A DNA stretch of 41,945 nucleotides from Chitinophagaceae bacterium (GTDB lineage Bacteria > Bacteroidota > Bacteroidia > Chitinophagales > Chitinophagaceae). The DNA lies in contig CANJQU010000028.1 in assembly GCA_947476485.1 (NCBI GenBank), forward strand, positions 1-41,945, in the 5' to 3' direction. The translations under genes and the position numbers were made by a program. This document shows positions 16,730 to 23,389 of this stretch, piece after piece (within the stretch, counting starts at the first letter, position 1; every line of letters begins with the position of its first letter). The notes below the pieces were generated by a model, which did no database searches, was not told where the DNA came from, and saw only the letters and a list, made by a program, of their open reading frames with translations.

Positions 16730-18991
16730 ATGGCTAAAATATGGCTTTACGGGTGCATGTATGCGCTTGTTACACTCAGCTCCTGCCGTGGCAACGCGCA
16801 GGAGCTTGTTTTAGCAGACAACAACAACTCTGAATACAGGATCATCATTCCGGCAGACGCCTCGAAACAAGAAAAGCATGCTGCCACTGTCTTACAGGAC
16901 TACGTTCAACGTGTCTCGGGAGTGCAGTTAACAGTAGTCAGCGAAGGAACCAAACCAGCCACACCCGCCATTTATATTGGCCATACGTCTAAAGAAAAAA
17001 AAATAGTCCCTGGTAAGATACCTGCTGAAGGCAGCCTGGTAATTACGGACGGCAAGGATATTGTATTTTATGGAGGCAGTGGTAAGGGCCTTGTGTATGG
17101 CGTTTACAGTTTTATAGAAAAATACCTCCATTGCAAAAAGATAAGCAATGAACCTGCCATAGTGCCCGTCTCTAAAAAAATAATGATCCCGGGGCATTTG
17201 CGCGAAGAAAGCAAGCCCCAGTTTCAATACCGCGAGGTATACTATCCTGCCAGTCACGATGCCGAATATGTGGAGTGGAATCAACTGCAGCAGTTTGAGG
17301 ATCTGTGGGGGCTATGGGGCCACTCGTACGAAAAACTGGTTCCTGCAAAAACTTACTTTAAGGCACATCCTGAATATTATGCACTGGTGAAAGGAGTGCG
17401 CCAACCTACGCAGCTATGTCTTGCCAATGAGGATGTTTACAAAATTGTAGTTGATGGCTTAAAAACAAGGATGGCGGCCAACCCGGATGCGATCTACTGG
17501 TCAATAAGCCCAAATGATGACATTGGCTACTGCGAATGTGATAAATGTAAAGCGGCCAATGATGAGCAAGGCAGTCCATCAGGCTCATTGATACAATTCG
17601 TGAATCGTGTGGCGGCGGTGTTCCCGGATAAAACGATCACAACACTGGCTTATGGCTTTACACACCGTGCGCCTAAAAATTTAAAGCCTGCATCCAATGT
17701 CTATATTTTCCTGAGCGACATAGATGCATACCGTGATAAACCACTATCAACGGAAGGCTCGGCTGGTGCATTCCGAAATGATCTTAAGTCATGGGGAGTC
17801 CTTACACCCAATTTGTTTGTGTGGGATTATATCACTGAGTTTACTAACTATCTTGCTCCCTTCCCAAACTTCCCTACACTCAGGCCCAATATCCAGTTCT
17901 TTAAGGATAATGGCGTAAAAGGGATATTTGCGCAGGGAAGCGGGGATACATACGGCGAATGGGCCGAACTGCGCAGCTATGTCACCGCAAAACTATTGCA
18001 GAACCCAAATGCCGACGACAAACAACTTACGTCGGATTTTCTTACTGCACATTACGGTGCTGCCGCCAACTACATGCAGCAATACATTGACCTGCTACAG
18101 GAAAAAATGCTGGCTTCTCATCGCAAGCTTGATATCTACGGCAACCCGGTCAATGAGTGGAATTCTTACCTCACACCGGAATTCCTCGATCAGTACAGTA
18201 CTATCTTCGATAAAGCAGATGCAGCCGTGGAAACCAATGCTGTATTACTTGACAGGATGGTGAGCGCCAGGTTGCCATTGGAATATACCGTACTACAGCA
18301 GTCCCGCTTTTATGGCATTGAAAAATTTGGGGTGTTTGTAAAAGAACGCACCGGGGAATGGGTGGTGAAGCCGAAACTTCCTGAAAAGGTCAGTCGTTTT
18401 GTGGCTAACTGTAAGAAGGCAGGTGTTACCGAACTTTCTGAAGGAGGGCTGACACCCGACCAATACCAGGCCGAATGGGATGCTATTTTCAAGGCCGGGG
18501 TAACGCCAACCAAAGCACTCGATGCTGTGGTTACTTTCCAGTATCCATTTGCTCCGGACTACCCGGCAAAAGGCAACCGCACTCTTGTGGATGGCACACC
18601 TGGTTATAACGATTTTAGCTACAACTGGCTTTGCTTTTACGCAGTGCCTATGATTGCTACTCTAGACCTTGGCAGGGTTCAGGCAGTGAGTACCATAAAG
18701 ATGCACTTCCTCGATGATCCGCGACACTGGATATTCTACCCGGAAAAGATAATGGTCGAGGTGTCTGCTGATGGTATGAATTACCGCTCAATTACAGCCG
18801 TAAGTAACCCTGCTCCGGAAGAGCATTACGACCTTTCATTAAAAGAGTTTGTTGCTCAAAATGCTTTGCAAAAGCCGGAGCAGGTAAGGTATATCCGTGT
18901 TACTGCTAATAACCTGTCCGCATTACCGGAATGGCGGAGGCGTGAGAATAAGAAGCCAATGATCGCCTGCGATGAGATCTATGTGCAGTAA
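16730..18991 (+). CDS. DUF4838 lipoprotein, candidate polysaccharide-acting glycosidase
   Basis: The 753-residue protein has a lipoprotein signal (lipobox LSSC, Cys19). An N-terminal domain (~30-145) resembles the non-catalytic domain found before family 20 and alpha-glucuronidase catalytic barrels (GKDIVFYGGSGKGLVYGVYSFIEKYL). DUF4838 follows (~150-440), with WGLWGHSYEKLVP, SISPNDDIGYCECDKCKA and the long FVWDYITEFTNYLAPFPNFPTLRPN stretch. The C-terminal ~150 residues resemble a discoidin (F5/8C) carbohydrate-binding domain. DUF4838 lies in the TIM-barrel glycosidase superfamily, but its substrate is unproven. It starts 12 bases after the exporter, which suggests it trims or modifies the exported polymer, as PgaB or PelA hydrolase domains do (inference). 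Confidence 0.85.
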   Translation: MAKIWLYGCMYALVTLSSCRGNAQELVLADNNNSEYRIIIPADASKQEKHAATVLQDYVQRVSGVQLTVVSEGTKPATPAIYIGHTSKEKKIVPGKIPAEGSLVITDGKDIVFYGGSGKGLVYGVYSFIEKYLHCKKISNEPAIVPVSKKIMIPGHLREESKPQFQYREVYYPASHDAEYVEWNQLQQFEDLWGLWGHSYEKLVPAKTYFKAHPEYYALVKGVRQPTQLCLANEDVYKIVVDGLKTRMAANPDAIYWSISPNDDIGYCECDKCKAANDEQGSPSGSLIQFVNRVAAVFPDKTITTLAYGFTHRAPKNLKPASNVYIFLSDIDAYRDKPLSTEGSAGAFRNDLKSWGVLTPNLFVWDYITEFTNYLAPFPNFPTLRPNIQFFKDNGVKGIFAQGSGDTYGEWAELRSYVTAKLLQNPNADDKQLTSDFLTAHYGAAANYMQQYIDLLQEKMLASHRKLDIYGNPVNEWNSYLTPEFLDQYSTIFDKADAAVETNAVLLDRMVSARLPLEYTVLQQSRFYGIEKFGVFVKERTGEWVVKPKLPEKVSRFVANCKKAGVTELSEGGLTPDQYQAEWDAIFKAGVTPTKALDAVVTFQYPFAPDYPAKGNRTLVDGTPGYNDFSYNWLCFYAVPMIATLDLGRVQAVSTIKMHFLDDPRHWIFYPEKIMVEVSADGMNYRSITAVSNPAPEEHYDLSLKEFVAQNALQKPEQVRYIRVTANNLSALPEWRRRENKKPMIACDEIYVQ

Positions 18992-19057
18992 TAAGAGATA
19001 CCCGGTAAGCTGATAAGTGATAAGTTCCTGCATAAACTGAGAAATTTAATTTAGTAT

Positions 19058-19477
19058 ATGAATGATCCGCAACAAGTGCTCCAAACAATGCTCGCCAACG
19101 ATAACTTCAGCAAGTGGATGGGCATTGAGATCGATGAATTTAAAGAGGGTTACTGCCGGCTCCATTATACGATCATAGAAGACATGCTCAATGGCTTCGG
19201 GATAGTGCATGGAGGCGTCATATTTTCGGGGGCGGACAGCGCTTTTGCGTTTGCCTGCAACTCCCAGGGTATCCTTAGTGTGGCATTGGACGCACACATT
19301 ACATTCATCAGGGCAGCCAAGGCCGGGGATGTAATGACCGTAACCGCAACCGAAATACATACCGGCAACAAAACCAGTTTCTACAATGTTACCACTACTA
19401 ACAAAAATGAAGAGGTCGTATCAGTCTTCAAAGGGACGGCATACAGAACGGGGAAACACGTGTATGAACCAAAGTGA
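19058..19477 (+). CDS. PaaI-family hotdog thioesterase
   Basis: The 139-residue single hotdog domain has the PaaI hallmark NGFGIVHGGVIFSGADSAF: His51-Gly-Gly and Asp60, the catalytic carboxylate. ALDAHITFIRAAKAGDVMTVTATE follows, the second strand set. These enzymes hydrolyse acyl- or aryl-CoA thioesters in the cytosol, and PaaI itself clears hydroxylated phenylacetyl-CoA. No paa genes are near, although a PcaF/PaaJ-like thiolase lies at 31.7 kb. It follows the exopolysaccharide operon by 66 bases but is probably independent. Substrate is unknown. Confidence 0.9.
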   Translation: MNDPQQVLQTMLANDNFSKWMGIEIDEFKEGYCRLHYTIIEDMLNGFGIVHGGVIFSGADSAFAFACNSQGILSVALDAHITFIRAAKAGDVMTVTATEIHTGNKTSFYNVTTTNKNEEVVSVFKGTAYRTGKHVYEPK

Positions 19478-19529
19478 AAGTTAAAAAACCTTAACTTTTC
19501 CGGTAGAAAATGCGGACTGGTTTTTGCAT

Positions 19530-19537
19530 TAACTTTG
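19530..19537 (+). promoter_or_regulatory. -7 box for the OB-fold gene
   Basis: TAACTTTG is an exact TAnnTTTG match. It lies inside the longest open frame (from ATG 19510), implying that transcription starts near 19543 and that the real start codon is downstream of it. Confidence 0.45.
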
Positions 19538-19554
19538 TAATTACAATTGTTTAT

Positions 19555-19962
19555 TTGGTCAGAAAATTCATAATATTATTCACAATGGCAATAACGATAG
19601 GTGTTGCGATCGGAGTATACTTATGGAATATGCCTGCCAAAAAAGTGGAAAACTCGATTGGCCTTAGCATAACTGCAGCGGACCTCGGCAAAGAGTACGC
19701 GGCCAATGAAAAAGAAGCAGACCTTAAATACCTGAACAAAGCCATAAAAGTTTCCGGCACCATAAGCGAGATAGAAAAGAACCAGGACGGTGGCCTTATG
19801 GTGATCCTGCAGACAGATGATCCGATGACAGGCATCCAGTGTACGTTGCGTGACAAAGGGGCGAACCCGGTAAAGGGACAGAACATCGTTATAAAGGGGT
19901 TCTGTTCGGGTAGTGGAATAACGGGTGTTTCTCTGACTGATTGCATTATCTCTGAAAGCTAA
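19555..19962 (+). CDS. Small membrane-anchored OB-fold (tRNA_anti-like) protein
   Basis: The frame is open from 19510 (ATG), but a -7 box at 19530-19537 lies within that extension. I therefore prefer the TTG at 19555, giving M-VRKFIILFTMAITIGVAIGVYLWNM: a single N-terminal membrane helix and 135 residues. The ATG at 19585 is a third option. The rest is an OB-fold of the tRNA_anti-like family. It has a helical AADLGKEYAANEKEADLKYLNKAIKVSGTI segment, then GLMVILQTDDPMTGIQCTLR and KGQNIVIKGFCSGSGITGVSLTDCII. These proteins are common in Bacteroidota and their function is not established. It probably sits in the inner membrane facing the periplasm. Confidence 0.7.
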   Translation: MVRKFIILFTMAITIGVAIGVYLWNMPAKKVENSIGLSITAADLGKEYAANEKEADLKYLNKAIKVSGTISEIEKNQDGGLMVILQTDDPMTGIQCTLRDKGANPVKGQNIVIKGFCSGSGITGVSLTDCIISES

Positions 19963-19996
19963 GGTGATCTTAAAAAACAAGTAATTCTGAACTCAG

Positions 19997-20386
19997 ATGA
20001 GGAAAATAATGATGGCCACTGCATTGTTGCTCGTTTTCGCGGGGTGTTACAATGATAAGTACGACAAACTTTATCCGGTGATAGCCGCCGCCATATGCGA
20101 TACTACAACTATCACCTATAGTCACGATATTCTACCAATTATATCCAGCAATTGCTATAGTCCCGGCAATGGCTGCCACGATGCTGCCGGAGCGAGCAAC
20201 AGCGGCTACGACTATACTAACTTTACTGTTTTGCAAACTAATGCTCTTGACGGATGGATTGTCAGTGACATTAACTACACACCCACCAGAGGGCATAACA
20301 ATATGCCTAAAGACGCTCCGCAATTATCTGCCTGTGACATTAATAAAATAACACGCTGGGTGAACCAAGGCGCGCAAAATAACTGA
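19997..20386 (+). CDS. Cytochrome c-like lipoprotein with atypical heme motif
   Basis: The 129-residue product has a lipoprotein signal (FAGC, Cys17). Its YSHDILPIISSNC...GCHDA segment, followed by NNMPKDAPQLSACDINKITRWVNQGA, is typical of small Bacteroidota 'cytochrome-like' lipoproteins. The putative heme site is Cys53-x6-Cys60-His61, not the classical CxxCH, and Met103 could be the distal ligand. Whether heme is really attached cannot be decided from sequence. It is followed 20 bases later by a YceI gene and then a DUF5777 barrel, suggesting one envelope unit. Confidence 0.75.
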   Translation: MRKIMMATALLLVFAGCYNDKYDKLYPVIAAAICDTTTITYSHDILPIISSNCYSPGNGCHDAAGASNSGYDYTNFTVLQTNALDGWIVSDINYTPTRGHNNMPKDAPQLSACDINKITRWVNQGAQNN

Positions 20387-20406
20387 TCAACAAAAACAAT
20401 TACAAG

Positions 20407-20961
20407 ATGAAAAGAATACTGCTGACCGGATGTTTTCTGATAGCTGCGACAAGTGGTTTGTTTGCACAAAAGTACATGACACGCACAGGCAAAATTACAT
20501 TCAATGCCACCGCGCCCAACTCTCCTGAAAAGATAGAGGCAATAAACAATGAAGTAGCCTGTATACTGGACTCAAAATCGGGTGATATTGTATTCCAGGT
20601 GCTGATCAAGAGCTTCAAGTTTGAGCGCGAGCTGATGAAGGAACACTTCAATGAAAACTATCTTGAGAGCGATAAGTATCCCAAGGCCGATTTCAAAGGG
20701 ACTGTAACCAAGATCAGTGAAATAAGCTTCGCAAAAGATGGCACATACAATGTAAAGGTTGCAGGCAAGCTCACTATACATGGCGTATCACTTGATGTAA
20801 ATGTACCTGGTACCCTTACCGTAAAAGGCAACACCGTAAATGCCAAAGCCAAATTCTCTGTAGCGCTTAAAGATTATAAAATTGACGTTCCCTCGCTGGT
20901 GGCAGATAAGCTGGGCAAGGAAGCAACCATATCGCTGGAGTGCGGGCTGGGCCAGAAATAA
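20407..20961 (+). CDS. YceI family lipocalin-like protein
   Basis: The 184-residue periplasmic protein has a signal peptide (MKRILLTGCFLIAATSGLFA, then QK). The YceI beta-barrel carries typical segments: GKITFNATAP near the start, SFKFERELMKEHFNENYLESDKYPKADFKGTV in the middle, and KLTIHGVSLDVNVPGTLTVKG plus ALKDYKIDVPSLVADKLGKEATI at the end. Family members bind isoprenoid-type lipids such as polyprenyl quinones in an extended barrel. The gene lies 20 bases after the cytochrome-like lipoprotein and 28 bases before the DUF5777 gene. An electron-transfer or quinone-related role is plausible by context but not shown. Confidence 0.92.
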   Translation: MKRILLTGCFLIAATSGLFAQKYMTRTGKITFNATAPNSPEKIEAINNEVACILDSKSGDIVFQVLIKSFKFERELMKEHFNENYLESDKYPKADFKGTVTKISEISFAKDGTYNVKVAGKLTIHGVSLDVNVPGTLTVKGNTVNAKAKFSVALKDYKIDVPSLVADKLGKEATISLECGLGQK

Positions 20962-20989
20962 TTATCATTACTTTCATCAACATTATTTT

Positions 20990-21922
20990 ATGCATAAACG
21001 TTTTTTACTTTTTTTATTGCCGTTTTGTTTCACCGGCAGAGCATACTGCCAGGCCGATTCTTTAATGAATATGCTTAATGACGGCGCTGCACCAAAAAAG
21101 AAAGAAAATGTTACAGCAACGTTCAAAGCAACCCGGATCATAAACAGCAGCAGCGTTGAAAACCTTGGAGCCGGAGTGCTCGATTTTCGCATTGCTCACC
21201 GCTTTGGCCAGCTTAACCAGGGATTTGAGAACTTTTTCGGACTTGATAATGCGACGACACGCATTGCACTTGATTATGGTATCACAAAATGGCTGATGGT
21301 GGGCATTGCGCATAGCACTTTTAATAAAGAAAATGATGGCTTCGTGAAAGTAAAAGTACTTCCGCAGAAAGAACATGGAATGCCAGTGACCGTGAGCTAC
21401 GCAGGCTATGTGTCTGTGCAAACCGCCCCTGCACCTATACTGCCGCCGGGAGATACCTGGCTTTTCAGCAACCGCCTCTATTATGCACACCAGTTACTGA
21501 TAGCAAGGAAATTCAATGACCGTATCTCGCTACAGCTCATGCCATCGGTGGCGCACTACAACCTGGTGGACAGTTCGAAATTCTCAAACAATACTTTTGC
21601 CCTGGGCGTGGGTGGCCGGGTGAAACTAACCAGGCGCATCGCACTAACAGGAGAATACTTTTACAGGCTGACCAATGCCGACCTGCTGACTTCCGGCCAG
21701 CGTACTTACAATACATTCTCCCTTGGGCTGGATATAGAAACCGGAGGCCATGTGTTCCAGCTGATGTTTACCAATGCACAAGGATTAACCGAGCGTACCT
21801 TCATAGGACAAACAACCGATAGCTGGGATAAAGGCGCGTTGCACTTCGGGTTTAATATATCGCGCCTGTTTACTATTGTGAAGCCAAAAGAGTTCAGAAA
21901 AGAGGAAGCGACAAGTTGGTAG
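20990..21922 (+). CDS. DUF5777 family outer-membrane beta-barrel protein
   Basis: The frame is open from 20882, but the extension overlaps the YceI gene. The ATG at 20990 gives a clean signal peptide (MHKRFLLFLLPFCFTGRAYC, then QA) and 310 residues. The mature part opens with FKATRIINSSSVENLGAGVLDFRIAHRFGQLNQGFENFFGLDNATTRIALDYGITKWLMVGIA, diagnostic of DUF5777. Amphipathic strands of an outer-membrane barrel follow. These proteins commonly follow cytochrome-like and YceI genes in Bacteroidota, matching this layout. Function is unknown. The gene ends at a tandem TTGACAGTTTGCA(A/G) repeat. Confidence 0.85.
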   Translation: MHKRFLLFLLPFCFTGRAYCQADSLMNMLNDGAAPKKKENVTATFKATRIINSSSVENLGAGVLDFRIAHRFGQLNQGFENFFGLDNATTRIALDYGITKWLMVGIAHSTFNKENDGFVKVKVLPQKEHGMPVTVSYAGYVSVQTAPAPILPPGDTWLFSNRLYYAHQLLIARKFNDRISLQLMPSVAHYNLVDSSKFSNNTFALGVGGRVKLTRRIALTGEYFYRLTNADLLTSGQRTYNTFSLGLDIETGGHVFQLMFTNAQGLTERTFIGQTTDSWDKGALHFGFNISRLFTIVKPKEFRKEEATSW

Positions 21923-21934
21923 ACCAGTTGGCAA

Positions 21935-21962
21935 TTGACAGTTTGCAGTTGACAGTTTGCAA
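21935..21962. repeat. 14-bp tandem repeat, two copies
   Basis: TTGACAGTTTGCAG (21935-21948) is followed directly by TTGACAGTTTGCAA (21949-21962). A related CAGTTTGCAG occurs near 22382. It lies just after the DUF5777 stop and belongs to the slipped-repeat type common after Bacteroidota genes. Confidence 0.6.
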
Positions 21963-22021
21963 TCGGCTGTTGGTGGAATGGCGGGCACAATGCCCACTTT
22001 CACGGAAAAAATAATGGGACA

Positions 22022-22099
22022 TTTGGGGCATTTGATTCTGCTGGAACGCTTGCCTGTGGCTGATATTAATTTTGTCCAAATTTCCCATTATTACCCATC
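22022..22099 (-). repeat. Dispersed ~80-bp repeat, copy 2
   Basis: The reverse complement runs from GATGGGTAATAATGGGAAAT (22099-22080) through TTAATATCAGCCAC and AGAATC to AATGCCCCAAAT. It aligns end to end with 3524-3604. Both copies are intergenic and in opposite orientations. Confidence 0.65.
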
Positions 22100-22623
22100 T
22101 GCTGATCACTAACCATAGCACCGGGTTGCAAATGTGAATGATTAGTGAGTAAAAGGTATGCAGCTAGGCTGATCATCGGTGCCCCATTTTCCAATAAATA
22201 AAAAATGTGTTTATATGGGGCATTTGAAAAATTCTAAACTCTGATTTTTAGCTGGTTATGTATTAAGGCATGTCCCGTTTTGCCTTAAGTGGGACATTGA
22301 ATGAGTAATTTCAGCGGCAGCGTCTGTATTATTTCGAATGTCTTATTTCATGCCTCAATCGTACCCCAAAATACCCCATTTCAGTTTGCAGTTTTCAGTC
22401 TGTAGTTATGTTTACTGGTCTCAGCGTGGGTAATATTTGTAATTCTTCATTGTGGCCGAAAAGAGCCCAGACAGCAACAAAGGTCTGTAGAAAATGAATA
22501 CGCTCCAACATCAATTATCTATGGCGGTATTGTGGGTTTCATGGTTTTGAGCAATTCTCTTTCCTACGCGAGCGCCGAAAAAATTCACGCAGGAGGTAAA
22601 ATCGCTTAATGAGCGTGGGGTTG

Positions 22624-22707
22624 GCGCGAGTCAACCACCCCAGCCGTGAAACACTGCTTCGCCGTATTTCACGGCATGCCCCTCCTAAAAACAGGAGGGG
22701 AGGTGTA
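22624..22707 (+). repeat. Dispersed two-hairpin repeat, copy 2
   Basis: GCGCGAGTCAACCACCCCAG is followed by a stem GCCGTGAAA/TTTCACGGC (22643-22651 with 22667-22675), then ATG and a stem CCCCTCCT/AGGAGGGG (22679-22686 with 22693-22700). It is an inverted copy of 1011-1094. Both share the CTTCGC loop but use different, still complementary, middle stems. Confidence 0.75.
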
Positions 22708-22924
22708 ACGCAGCCCTTATAATGTCATTTTCAAAGAGCTTGCCACAGGCAGGTTGGGGGCGCAGCAAATTGTTGACTCTCCGAGACTCTTCTTTCTTCA
22801 TTTTAATAAAATTGAGCGCTTTATTATAATCTATAAAGGTATTCGAAATCTCATGGCTTTGAGCGATTCTCATACGCGGGTAATGTTAAGTAACGAAATG
22901 CATCCATAATAAATATCTTGAGGC

Positions 22925-23088
22925 TGCATTTCAAATCTGCACTAAATACCACATTCAACCCCGTTGGGGTTGGCACTTTTTTCGGTCATTTTACCACCGG
23001 CTCTACCGGTGGCTATTCACATTGAAGCCCGTTGTGCTTCTTTTTACGAAAACACAACCATTATCCATATGCGAAGATTTGAAATGCA
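22925..23088 (+). mobile_element. MITE-like element with 13-bp terminal inverted repeats
   Basis: The perfect terminal repeats TGCATTTCAAATC (22925-22937) and GATTTGAAATGCA (23076-23088) enclose three hairpins. These are CAACCCC-gtt-GGGGTTG (22956-22972), CCACCGG-CCGGTGG (22994-23012) and GAAGC-GCTTC (23024-23040). The three-hairpin core recurs at 34753-34868. It has no coding capacity. The size and structure fit a miniature inverted-repeat element or a REP-type palindrome cluster. Confidence 0.6.
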
Positions 23089-23333
23089 CCATATCTTGTC
23101 GTGCTCCTTAAAATAATACCAGATAGACTTTAAAAGTACACTTATCGCGTAATTGAATTACCTGATTGCTTCGGCGCCTCCCACCCAAAAAGACTATGCG
23201 ACTACTCGCAGAGGCGACGTTTGGTGTGATTTTAAAGTTCATTTGGAATAGCAAGAGGCTGTATCAAAAGGAAAACGAAGCTTCTGAGAACTGCATAAAT
23301 GAGTACCTGACTCCATCAGGTACCTGAATAAAG

Positions 23334-23365
23334 AGAGGGTGTCTCGTACTTTTGAGACACCCTCT
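23334..23365. terminator. Terminator after the giant surface protein
   Basis: AGAGGGTGTCTC (23334-23345) pairs perfectly with GAGACACCCTCT (23354-23365) over an 8-base loop, 24 bases beyond the stop of the leftward gene. Read leftward it is followed by a short U-rich CTTTATTC. It may also stop rightward transcripts (TTGTTATT follows). Confidence 0.75.
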
Positions 23366-23389
23366 TTGTTATTCATTATTAAGCTTTCG

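Larger units (their letters stand above)
21963..23333. other. 1.4-kb gene-free, repeat-rich region
   Basis: No credible gene is seen. The stretch carries the ~80-bp dispersed repeat at 22022-22099 and hairpins of the GCCCCAT/ATGGGGC type (22181-22226) and TGTCCC/GGGACA type (22269-22294). It also holds the two-hairpin repeat at 22624-22707, a MITE-like element at 22925-23088, and a small hairpin GTACCTGA/TCAGGTAC (23303-23323). It separates the DUF5777 gene from the stop end of the giant surface protein. Confidence 0.55.

Noticed and set aside
20882-20989. Longer start for the DUF5777 gene
   Set aside because: It overlaps the end of the YceI gene and puts 36 non-homologous residues ahead of a perfect signal peptide beginning at 20990.
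22925-23088. CRISPR array
   Set aside because: The palindromes differ from one another and there are no regular spacers or cas genes.
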